This document shows, in pieces, positions 53,476 to 64,000 of a DNA stretch of 64,000 bases. Below the pieces are notes generated by a model. It was not told the origin of the DNA and did not search any database. It saw only the letters and a program-made list of their open reading frames with translations. The DNA lies in assembly GCA_036874045.1 (NCBI GenBank), contig CM072345.1, positions 13,856,001 through 13,920,000 of the forward strand, in the 5' to 3' direction. The first letter of the stretch is position 1; each line of letters opens with the position of its first letter. The position numbers and the translations under genes were made by a program. Source of the DNA: Cymodocea nodosa. Its lineage: Eukaryota > Streptophyta > Magnoliopsida > Alismatales > Cymodoceaceae.

Positions 53476-55248
53476 GAAATTAATATATCGTGCGCGGTTT
53501 ATTATTTTCTTCGTTTATCTGCAATCACTTTACTCTCACACGGACGCCAAAAAGAGATCTCCTCCTTTCTTTATTTATTCTGCTACAAACACAGACATAA
53601 GGTACTTATCTAGCTAGAAAACCACAATAAGGTGGTAATTATGGCAAGGTAAAGCAACTAAATAAGGCAGATTTTTTATTTATTTCAAAAAAGTGTACAC
53701 AATTTGAGTGAAGTTGACTCAAAATCTTGTCGTTGTGCCAACACGATCGAGGATCAATCAACACTGCTCGCTAGCCAACCTTTGGATTAATACATGTGGC
53801 ACCCACCATATGCATTTAATCGTTATAATTAATCTCCAGTCAACATTGTTCTCTCTACATAAGTCCCGCTATATATACGGGAAAGTCTCCTCATCAGTTT
53901 TGACTCAAATTATTCTCATGCGGATCAATCAACATTCACTATTGTCATTGATTTGGCCGTCAGAAACAAACAGGTCTTGAGAATTCATAATGCATATATG
54001 AAGAACCAAGTCATCGAACAACATCTACAATTCGAAGGTGCGGTGGAACAATACCCCAACTTTGAAATTGATATGGCAAACATGAAAACAGAGATGAATA
54101 TGAATCGGACTAATTTAAAATTGGCAGCACTTACTTACGAATACAAATTTAACCATTAATTATAGCGTAATCTAATCAAAAAATATGACGAGAGAACGCT
54201 GTAAATAGAAAGTGACTAGCACAAACTTATATATATAGATATATACATATATATACACGTTGATCGCAAACGGTAAGCACGTACAAGGAAAAGTGGCACC
54301 GGCCTCAAAGGAATTTTGTTGACATTGGTACCGATTGTAAGAATGAAGAACAACCAACAAATAGCATCTAAAACCTTAATCAGTACTCGATAACTACTGT
54401 ATATTCAAAAAAAAAAAATCACTCACGATGGTCGAATTGATGTTATAGAATCTGTAAAACATGCATGCTTAATTACCTTACGAAAAATACCTGATCGGAT
54501 GGGAAGAGGAGAAGAAACGTGTGCAGGCCAACGACGACGATGAACAGCACCGAAGGATTGCCTGCGTCGATTAATCCAATACACGGCCGACAGACGTTGC
54601 ACCGCCGATCTAAATCCAGTTAGGGCAAAAACTGCGTGGATGACAAGAAAAGAATTTTTTCGGGGAGCCGAGGCACGGCGGCGGAGTCGATCTTGCAAAA
54701 AACAACAGTGTCAGAGTTGAAAAGAAGGAGGGTGAATAATGATCGATGGCAATCCTGAAAATATTGACGAGTGGGTTTGTTTGAAGTTTCAGAACACGAC
54801 GAGGGGTGCTACCGTCAAACAGTTGTTATGATTGAATCGATGAATGATAACCAACAGCGTCAATTGTCTGATGATTATGGGAAGGCGGTTGTAGAACATT
54901 GTTTTTACTTGGAACACGATCTATCCTTTCACATCATTTGTTTCAGATTAATTACTATAGGTCTGAAACATAAAACAAACAAAAAACCTTAAATACATAT
55001 TCATGTAAAAATGTTAACAGAATAAGAAAAAAGGAAACTTGAAACTACCGTACAGCCTAACATTTCATGATGCAGTCTATCAAAGTTGTAATTCCATTAA
55101 GAATCTCGGAGAAAAAATGGGCATTATACCATTATAGCAGGTTTTGAATGAGACAAATTTCCAAATTTGTTATCATCGATATCCCCAACGAAAGGAATAT
55201 TTCTTTCACTTTACAATCTTCTTTGTATGAAAGTAGCAAAAAATGCTT
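53476..55248. other. Intergenic between convergent CYP84A and DUF1640 genes
   Basis: The two genes converge here, so it holds both 3' flanks. A GC-richer block at 54480-54700 has a minus-strand frame (from 54698, Arg-rich) without a recognised domain. Nothing else is supported. Confidence 0.5.
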
Positions 55249-58200
55249 CTACATCAGAATGCGAATGGTGGCCAGACTAACGGCAGCTATAGAGACCAGC
55301 GAACCAATGCAGTACTTTATCACGTCATATTTAGCAGCTTCTAGGTGAGCCCTTAACGCGTGGATTTCCTGTAAAAACAACAATAAAATCAAACCCAGGG
55401 CATCAATTCCATTTACGTTATGCTTCATTGCTCACCCGATCAAGCTTGTTGGTGAGTTCACTAGTCTCAGCATTTTGCCTTGCCAACTCATCACGTGCAC
55501 GTCTGCATTTGCATGAAAATATACATTATGAACAACTCCAAAGTGAAGAAGGATCAGGGCCAAAAAAACAAATAACATGGAAACAAAGGAATGGTAAAAA
55601 GATGGTATATGTAGATCATCTCAACAAACGTACACCGCATGCAAATGGTTCGATTTTGGAAATAAAAACAGCAATGGTTTCTTTTATTCATATATTAGGC
55701 AAATACGCAACAGAAATATAATACAAAAAGTCTCTTTTTTCCTCGAGAAGATTGCAATGAAGTCATGTAGACATATGTTCAGTTAGTTGCTTACCCCCTT
55801 TCAAGATTTAGGTCCAAGCGCTGCCCAGCGGTGACCTTGTCTATTTCATATCTTCCATGAAAAAAAATAAGAGCGCAAAAACATTTAGCAAAGAGGAATA
55901 TTAATTAATCATTTTTTTTAATATACTGAGACAAACCTCAATTCGCTGCGCATTTTTTCAATATCATTTTTCAGTTTTTCAGTCTCATGTTGCAGCAAAG
56001 AAAAATGGTGTTCCTGTATCAATGAGACAGCTCTTCAATTATAGTTAACATCATATTCCTGCAATGAACTGGCTAAATTACACAAGAAATACAAAATAAC
56101 CATATTCAACTTGCTGAACCTATTTAACGGTCGAACACAAAAGCTGCAAGATCAAATTTCACAGCACATGGAAGAAACCGGATTCAGTTATTTAGTCTAG
56201 AATTCATCATTGTTGTAAAAAAAAACAACCATTTTCACATCATCCGATTAATTTGAAAATATGGACTGTATGCATGTAATTATATTTTCATTGATTTATT
56301 TTTAATTTATACCAATTTTAAAAACACCTCTTTGAATCCCCATTTTTAAAAACAATTTACTTTCTCATCTGTGTAACATTGTTTTTCCATTTTCCTTCAG
56401 CATTGGTTCTTATCTATGCTGAATAATCTTCAGAATCAAGAGGATACAGAATAATAACAACGACATAATTCAATTGATCATCTACTGCATTCTTAGAGAA
56501 GATGTTATGGGTTCAAACCCAACAACACTACCGTTATCCAAAAAAATAGGATAAAGACTAATATGGGCATTCCATAGAAGGTTTTTGTTGGCATACTATT
56601 CAAAATAACATGCTGGTAAAATTACAAGTTCCATACAATAGGAGCAAACAAGAAACAAATTATCTAGGGTATCATAAAAGTATAGGAGCAAACAAGAAAC
56701 AAAATCGTCAGGAGTATCAGTGTTAAGTCTTACCGAAATCCCTAATAAAAAATGAATTGTAAAGTAAACTACAAATGATTATTTTGTTTTTTTTTTCTCT
56801 ACAAATGGAGCTGCTCCAGAACTATTCCCCTTCTGGGATCTTGCTTTCCAGAAATATCATTGGTATCCGTTTGTCCTACATTGTCTCAGTAATCATTTGG
56901 CACCCTGCCACCCCATGCCGTCTCTATCATGGTGTTAGAACTTTGAACACATCCATAATTTAACAAAAAAAGTCACTTTTCATATCAAAACAGTCTTTCA
57001 AAAGTTTCGGCCAAAGAAAAACCAACACAATGTGGAGCAGCATCCATATCACCCTGTAGAGATTCAACTATGGTATTTTGAAAATAGTTGACATTGATGG
57101 TTTTCAACATAAATTATTTCATCGTGGAATGAGGAAAAACCACTTGTACCAACCACTGGTGGTGAGATTTAACCATGGTTCAGATAGGCTACTAGTTCCA
57201 TTGAGCTTTTTCATGGGGAACAGTCCTTAATGAGTTTATCATCAATTAACTAGGCGCTTGTAATTCTTAACATCGGATTTTTTTTTGCTAAACTCTACTA
57301 CGGGAAACACAAAGAAGAGCTGCATCTACATCAAAATGTATCTCTTTCATCACATTACACTTTCCTAAATCATCAGTATGTAGGTCCAATTTATTGTATT
57401 GATCTCAATGATTCAAACCATCATCAAGACATATCTGATACTTAAACAGTATACGTAAAACCTTATCAAAAACATTGAAAGAAATAAATCCACTCCAGAA
57501 TACTTAGTCCCAAATAGAATATATTGCACATCAAATTCATTAGATACATAATGCATGATACATGAAATGTATAACGACTTTTGTAAGTTCCTTGCTTCAA
57601 ATGCATTTCAAATTCATCTGTTTCTAACAAGATTACCATACACAACTTTGAATTATTGGAGGATAAAGCCAATTTATGTCATGTTGTATTTATTATAAGA
57701 AGTTTATCTTTTCACTAAGATGCAAATAAGTCACACAATGCTCTTAGCCAACTTGGTCCTAGACTACATCTGCACATTTGATGAATTTTAACATTGCAAT
57801 ATGATGTGTTGTTTGACAAACATTTTACCCATGCTTCACTTGATAACAAACATGTTTAAAAAATGCTGGTAAGAAACCATATGTTGTAAGTGACTTCACT
57901 TGCTGCCCTAGCACTGACTAGAATGAATTGCAGCATGTTTTTTTTTTTGCAAAAGAGAACTGCAGCATGTTAAATCTATGAAGGGTAAAAATGGAGGAAG
58001 GAAGGGGGATTTTTAGTAAAAGCTTCCTACTTGCATTAGCATTGGTAGAAACGATTGACCACATGAAATTAGAGATTTTGTAGGCTATTTTAGATGTTAT
58101 GGAATAATCAACTACAGGTACAACTCCAAAAGCTCAGAAGGTACTGGAAATAAGATCTTTCATGATCTCAAATCATAAGAAAAAATGCAGTAGTCTTAGT

Positions 58201-60938
58201 ACAAGATGATTCCCAATTGATTCAACCCTGTTTATAGTTGCTAAATATGTATTTGACCATCTTACGACAACAATAACAACTTGAGTCATAATCCTACTAC
58301 ATGAGGTTTACCATATGTATTTTTATCTATAGTCAAATCATCAACTAAATTACATAAAATTTAATTTTTTCTCACAATTTCTAATCAAGTAGTTTTAAAA
58401 TTTCCTCCACTTCTTTTAGTTTCTTCTACACTTCTTAATTCTCTTCTTCTAATTTGTACATCATTTAGCCTCCCCATGAAATGACCAAATCATCTAAATT
58501 GATTTTCTCTTATCTTATCTTCAATTGGTACAAGTTCTACTCTATTCCTAATTTAGTTTGTTCCTTATAGTATTACCACACATCCATTTAAGTATTTGTA
58601 TCTCTACAACACTAACTTTTTACAAATGATCATGTTTTAGAATTTAACATTTTGAACTATAAAGTATAATTGGGAAAATAACAATTTCATAGAATTTTTG
58701 TTTTAATTTTAAGAGCATCCTCCTATCACTTGACACCTTAGAAGCATTTCTCCACTTTATTTATTTTACTTTAGTCCTATGAATAACATTCTCTATAATT
58801 TCTCCATTGTTACTTGTTATAAATCTTAAGTATTTAAAAATTTACTTTTATGAATCTCATAGCCATCTATTTATATACTTTTACTGTTATTCTTATTTTT
58901 GTTGAACATACACTCCATTTATTCAATTTTCAACCTACTTAATCTAAATTCTTTAGGCTCTAAAGTATCACTTCATAATTCTAATTTAAAACTAACTTCT
59001 ACCTTACTTTCATCAATGAAAACTATGTTATCAGCAAATAACATACACTAAAGTATTTCTCTTTGAATTTCTTTAACCATTTCATCTATAACTAAGACAA
59101 ATAGGTATGAACTTAAAGAAGACTCTTACTGTAAACTTATGTTTATTGAAAATTCTTTAGTTTTTCTTCCTATAATCTTCACACCTGTAATTGTTCTTTT
59201 ATATATGCCCTTTATAATATCAATATATCCTATAGTTACTCTAATTCTTTCCAAAATCCACCACAATAGGTTTTTACAAATTCTATAATAAGTTTTTCCA
59301 AATCAATGAAAAGTATATAAAGGTCCTTTTTCTTAACTCTAAAATCTTTGATTAATTGTCTAAGTAAATGAATAGTTTCTATTATTGACCTGCCCAAAAT
59401 AAATCCATATTGATTTTCTGTAATTGTAGTTATATACCCTAGTCTTTGCTCAATAACTCATTCTCATAATTTATAGTATCACTTATTAACTTAATACGAT
59501 GGCAATTATTACAATTCTGTATGTCTCTCTTATTCTTAAATATAAATATTAAAAAGCTCTTTCTCCATTCATCTAGCATTTCCTTTGTTTTTAAAATATT
59601 ATTAAAAAGCTAAGTTAATCACCTAATTCCTACTTCACCTATGCACTTCCACACTTCAATAAGAATACCATATGAGAATAATTTTCTTAATAGCTGCTTT
59701 TACCTTTAAACTACTAATTCTTTTAAAATAACTATAATTTATATCATTTGTACTAATACACAAATTTTGCATGTAAGAATTTCCTATGGTAGGTTCATCA
59801 AAAAAATTTACTAAAATACCTACACCAATCATCTTTTATTAAAACTCTACCATCTTCATATGGATGGCTACACTTCACTAGAACTCTATCTTTTATTTCA
59901 CTTTCCAACGAAATAAGTTGTGACCATCTTATTATTAATGGAAAAAATCCTGTAGATGCCTACATGAATTTTTTCTTGTAGACAGACATTATTTTTTATT
60001 ATTTTATTTTTCAAAAATAAATCTGATTATATATTTAGTCAGTCTATAATATAATCTACTATGTACTAAATTTCATCATAGTCAGAGTTGATAATGATCA
60101 TTAATTGCAATGCAACATTATCAGGGATTGTGTTTTGAGTAGATTGGGAGCCTGTTTGAGTGATGCCTGGAATGATGTCAAAACTTATGCATCCCAAGGC
60201 ACTGAGTTTTCTTTCATCCCCTTTCAACGACTGCATTGCACTTTTGGCTTGCTTTCACTATTTGATCCATGTACAAATTCACAAGCTATCACACTACATG
60301 AAATTAACTATTAGATGCTATGCATGAATAGCCTTCCTAAAAAAGTATACAGTGATGGTTGTTCATGATATTAACAAATTAAATCTAGTGAACTTTGTGT
60401 CGATATATATCAGAAATATTTGGAAGGTGCTATTTTCCACTGAAGATCCACATCTCTAAGCAAGCATACCTTCTGCATCTCTCCCTGAGTCACGAATGAC
60501 TGTGCCACATTCTCCAGGGTGTCATTCAGGACCTCGATGATGGCCGAGGTGATGGCCTCCGCATGTTTGGACTCAATACCCTGAGCTTCCAACCTCCTCG
60601 TCTGCACAGATGAAATCCCTTTTTAATCACAAAAAGAAGACGACCTGTGCGGACAACATCCAATCAAAACCTACTAGCGCCAAAGTGTCGACAAGAAACG
60701 CCTTCTTGGCGTTCGCTCCCTTTACGAGGTGCGACACATGCCTGACATCGCTCCTGCGGCACTGACCGAAGCCAAGGCCAACGACCGACGTGCTCGACCC
60801 CAACGCGATGGAGTTGCTGACCAAAACGCCACCTGAAGACGAAGAAGCGTAGGAAGAAACCGCGGCCGCCGTCACCGCTCTCGTGTTCGTCATGCCTAGC
60901 AGCACGCCTCCTCTCCTGCAGGCTGCGGCGGCGGCCAT
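55249..60938 (-). CDS. DUF1640/CCDC90 family mitochondrial coiled-coil membrane protein (FMP32/MCUR1-like)
   Basis: Relative of yeast FMP32 and animal MCUR1/CCDC90B, inner mitochondrial membrane proteins linked to respiratory-chain assembly and calcium uptake; the plant role is not settled. Minus-strand exons: 60938-60675, 60601-60470, 56013-55937, 55851-55795, 55502-55436, 55368-55249, giving 238 residues. It starts with an Ala/Ser/Arg-rich likely transit peptide, then KAFLVDTLALTRRLEAQGIE, AEAITSAIIEVLNDTLENVA, a coiled coil (EHHFSLLQHETEKLKNDIEK, YEIDKVTAGQRLDLNLERGR, TNKLDREIHALRAHLEAAKY), and one C-terminal membrane helix (CIGSLVSIAAVSLATI). Homologues have about 20 more residues between EMQK and EHHF; I did not find that exon in the 4.5-kb intron. 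Frame is kept without it. A LINE relic fills part of the intron. Confidence 0.9.
56014..60469 (-). other. Large intron(s) of the DUF1640 gene
   Basis: About 4.5 kb between the exon ending EMQK and the exon starting EHHF. It holds a degenerate LINE at 58262-59960; the remainder is AT-rich with no recognised structure. One further small exon of about 57-60 bases is expected from the family but was not located. Confidence 0.6.
58262..59960 (-). mobile_element. Degenerate LINE reverse-transcriptase relic
   Basis: Minus-strand translation recovers recognisable LINE reverse-transcriptase pieces: VIEQRLGYITTITENQYGFI, GRSIIETIHLLRQLIKDFRV, KKKDLYILFIDLEK, LVIDEMVKEIQREIL and CMLFADNIVFIDESKVE. The catalytic FADD box reads FADN, and stops and frameshifts separate the pieces. 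The 3' end at 58262-58310 carries the tail CTCATGTAGTAGGATTATGA followed by CTCAAGTTGTTATTGTTGTCG. The element is dead and lies in the same orientation as the DUF1640 gene. It is the longest copy of the family also seen at 9622 and 11080. Confidence 0.85.
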
Positions 60939-61529
60939 TCCGACGGAGAAGACGGAGGAAGAGAGTCGGAGGCGCGGGGCGATCTGCGCGGGGTTGGTGC
61001 GTTAGGACTCCATATCGGACAATGGCGTGTTGAAGGGGAGAAAGGGAGGGAATTTTCGAGGGATCTCTGCGATTTCTCCGGTTGCGCGCGCCCAATAAGA
61101 GCAAGGAATAGAGGAAGCGGGAGAAGGAGAGGTAGGGGAAGAAGTAGAGAAATTTTGTCACGGAACTTGTGGTCTTTTATTTTTTGGGGAAATAAACCAC
61201 TTTTGGTAGTTGGTTGCCGACGGCGAACCGTTCCGGCACCCCAGGACCGAGTACAGAGAACAGAGAATTTCGTAATTATATAAATTTCTTAATTAGATGA
61301 TGAGTATACCATAAGAGCCGCAGGAACTCACAACCGGCCCAAACAAACACACCGTTGCTTTTCATTTGATGTGTGATGCAAAGGGATACCACATCACTTG
61401 TGGCTTCGATGGCATCTCAAACTCTAGCGTCAAAGAAATGCGGCACGTCAAAAGGCGGCTCATAAATATGACTGCAAGCTCCCCAAGTGATGACGGTCAT
61501 AAAACATGTATGCCTCATCGCCGCGTCTG
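60939..61529 (-). promoter_or_regulatory. Upstream region of DUF1640 gene and 3' flank of neighbour
   Basis: 590 bases between two same-strand genes. The first 200 bases are GC-rich and probably the DUF1640 leader and core promoter. A TATA box was not confidently placed. The rest is the 3' flank of the gene ending at 61530. Confidence 0.4.
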
Positions 61530-63331
61530 CTACTTCCACCGTCTGCGATGAGGGCAGAGCATGTCGTCGACATTGTCTTTGACATAGTTGCCCACCTTAT
61601 GCAAGTTCCTGGCAACTCCAGAAGTTACAAGACCGGCGTTACTGATGAACCTGCACGCAGGATAGATTTTTTTACTTGTATACCTGCACTTACGAGAGAT
61701 GAGCATACAAAGTAACAAAATGAAAACAAATTGCCTGAGATAAGCATACGAAGTAGCAAAATGAAAACAAATTGCCTGTTCAAAAACTCTTGTCCAGCAG
61801 AGTTTGGTGGTCCCAATCCCCCAGGTTGAATGCGGATGTCTACAGGAACACACACAACCTTTTAGAAGATGAAAACGTAGATTTTCATTTTGCAGGCGAA
61901 ACATCAAGGAAATTGTACCATGGTTCCCATCCAAAAATAGAAAGCAATAGAAATTTGACAAGGGATTTACAAATAAATTCAAGGGAAAAAATGTCATCCA
62001 CAGAATGTGTGTGCAAATAGAATAATTGCGCATATATATATAATGTATTACCATAAACAACAATGTTCAAATAAAGCTCCCTCCAATTTTCTCATTTAGG
62101 GCGTTCTAGAATTTTAACGTAGTAAGCTACTAACTTGTTTTTGTCTGAAATTTCTGTGTCGATGGCGAGCCAGGTTTGCTCTTTAATGATTGCTTGGTTA
62201 TGACAAGATAAGGATTAGTGTGCACGTGTGCCTACCTACATGTGCAGGCACACCGGCTTGAATAGGAAAGAGGCTCAAAACACAAACTAGGAAATTCTTT
62301 CACAAGTAAATACCTTCGCAAGGAAAGAAATTACCAATCTTTAAAGCAAATATGGTTCACTTTATATAAGCTCACATGATGATTCTTTTATGCGGGAACA
62401 TCAAAGAATAACATTTGTGAAAGCAAGTATAGCTATTTGTTTATATAGTTTTAGATGATTATTCTAAATGAAGTTGATGAAAAAAGTTTCAAAGAATCTA
62501 AGTGAATCAAAATGTATGAGCTAGTGAACTCTCTTTTAAACCAAGGTTGTTTTACTGCAGATAGAAACTGACTTTTGGAAAATTGGGAAAATGCAATATG
62601 ATTATATACCCCCTTTATTGTGAGCATGAGTAGGAATATGGTTGGCGTCCTCAACAGCCCGTTTATCCATCAGCAGCTGAAAAAAAGAAAATTGTCATAT
62701 CTAGATAAAAATCAAGTCTTTAAAGTGCATATATATACCTCCTCGGCTTGAAAAAAGGAAATTGAAAGCACGGCTGAGTACTTTTTTGAGTGGTGGAATG
62801 AAATTCATTCAATAAAAAACATAAGTACGAAGACACCCAAGGGGAAGAAAAGGTGTTCCATATCAGAGCAAACATGTCCACTGTCATAGCGTTTAATATG
62901 CAGAGATTTTTTTGTTTTTGTTTTTGTCAAAACAAAATAGAACCGTCGTGAATGAAGAAGCGTAATAATTCATCTGGTCATAGGCTTGCAATAAGCTCCG
63001 AGTATAAACCAATTTCAGTGCATTGGCATAAAAAATATATTCTCAGCAATTTTTTTGACAAGTAATGATGGAATGCTGGTTCACTGTTGAAGAATATCAT
63101 TCTGTCAATGGGAAATGTATGGCAATAGTAATATTAAGAGATCGTGTGTTTGCTTTCAACTTGATCATCAAGTAATACAAATGGGAAGAGCAGTTAAGGC
63201 CTGAGGGTATACAAATTTGCAGTGCAATGATAATTTTGCAAGAAGGAAAATCATAGCCATACATGTGAAGAGTCAAAGCGCTTACCCTCCATTCCCTATA
63301 CCAATTGAAAACAACTAGCTTACAGCCAATG
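61530..63331 (-). CDS. Unrecognised gene, 3' part (98 residues seen)
   Basis: Four minus-strand exons join in consistent phase: 63331-63286, 62676-62610, 61839-61776 and 61650-61530. The product reads IGCKLVVFNWYREWR, LLMDKRAVEDANHIPTHAHN, KGDIRIQPGGLGPPNSAGQE, FLNRFISNAGLVTSGVARNL, HKVGNYVKDNVDDMLCPHRR, RWK. I do not recognise the family. The Gly/Pro-rich PGGLGPP block and charged VGNYVKDNVDD end look like conserved coding sequence rather than chance, because phase holds across three introns. Other splice sites are GT-AG, but the 61775 donor is GC (AACAG/GCAATT). No membrane helix or catalytic motif is visible in this part. Upstream exons were not found before the window edge, so the gene is incomplete. 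The first listed exon is the least certain. Confidence 0.55.
61695..61779. repeat. 42-base tandem duplication at a splice donor
   Basis: GAGATGAGCATACAAAGTAA then CAAAATGAAAACAAATTGCCT, followed immediately by a second copy with three substitutions. The second copy ends at the GC donor of the unrecognised gene, so the donor-proximal sequence is duplicated. Confidence 0.85.
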
Positions 63332-64000
63332 CTGAAAACGTATGAGAAGTGTATTTTAGGATAAATTATTTATCATTGGCTCACGGTTCAAACCAAAATG
63401 CTACTTTTTCTAGGTAGATGTGCATCATAACTAATTTCACAAATTATTGACAAAATGTGCTATTGCCAAAAAAGGACAAAGTTGGATAAATTACCGTGCC
63501 TTAATCATCATGGTAGTATATTGATATGTATGCGTAAACCTTGAGTTCTTACTTAGCCAATTTACCTGAAATATATTGTTTTGATAGGCACCCTATAATT
63601 GATGTATTGGTTGTTGGAAAATGTAAAATAGTATTTACTCATAACTTCATAGTATCTGATCCAGAGAAGCATCTTGTTCCCTAAGCAAAGATTATTGCAC
63701 GCAAACACAACTCAAACAGAAAAACTTTTAATCAGCTCTTCTGTGCAAAACATGATTATTATAGTGCTATATCTTCTTGATAATCATCATAAAAAACAAA
63801 GCACTGCCTCACCAATGTTCTCTAAGCTTTGTTATCTCATGATTTACAATGTTTCATGCATTGTTCCTACTCATTACAAACCACTAAAAATCAGTGCCAA
63901 AATGTCCAATTTTTATGTTTCAAAGACAAGTAATAAAATGCTGTTAACTACACCTTCCCTACTATAATAAGAATAAAATAAAGCTATAAATGAAGAGTAT
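63332..64000. other. Probable intron/upstream part of unrecognised gene
   Basis: AT-rich. A short plus-strand frame (63674-63967) shows no family. It probably contains further exons or an intron of the minus-strand gene ending at 61530, but none could be supported. Confidence 0.35.

Noticed and set aside
60664..61161. 165-codon minus-strand frame over the start of the DUF1640 gene
   Set aside because: It is out of frame with the exon that continues into RRLEAQGIE and reflects GC bias.
1..64000. tRNA, rRNA, CRISPR or organelle insertions
   Set aside because: None of the diagnostic sequences were recognised on either strand by eye.

Overview
The window is nuclear DNA of a flowering plant. Its genes are broken by GT-AG introns, intergenic DNA is AT-rich, and long introns hold decayed retrotransposons and minisatellites. 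Gene content and codon use (GC-rich exons in the P450, BBX and GATA genes, AT-rich exons in the kinesin) suggest a non-grass monocot such as a Zingiberales species or a palm. That placement is an inference and is weak.

Layout. 1-16.2 kb: the 3' part of a KIN-7 kinesin gene (+), twenty coding exons seen, with repeat-filled introns and a decayed C-terminal RING module. 16.2-21.9 kb: AT-rich intergenic DNA. 21.9-23.0 kb: a double B-box transcription factor of the BBX20/21 type (-). 23.2-35.1 kb: intergenic DNA with repeat-like tracts, a near-perfect hairpin and an unrecognised minus-strand ORF cluster. 35.1-36.8 kb: a class-I GATA transcription factor (-). 37-43.7 kb: AT-rich intergenic DNA. 43.9-46.3 kb: the complex I subunit NDUFA5/B13 (+), preceded by a cluster of site II elements. 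50.9-53.5 kb: CYP84A ferulate/coniferaldehyde 5-hydroxylase (+), the syringyl-lignin P450. 55.2-60.9 kb: a DUF1640/CCDC90 (FMP32/MCUR1-like) mitochondrial coiled-coil membrane protein (-), with a degenerate LINE in an intron. 61.5-63.3 kb: the 3' end of an unrecognised gene (-) with a probable GC-AG intron.

The genes do not form a pathway or an operon-like unit. Three encode products that are mitochondrial or in families with mitochondrial members (NDUFA5, DUF1640, KIN-7D-like), two are transcription factors of families tied to light signalling, and one is a lignin enzyme. I found no rRNA, tRNA, CRISPR or organellar insertion, and no evidence of a new multi-gene system. The most interesting points are the broken RING end of the kinesin, an in-frame N-terminal extension hidden in the GATA leader, the unrecognised gene at 61.5-63.3 kb, and one LINE family present three times. 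Exon boundaries were worked out by hand from splice sites, phase and family similarity.
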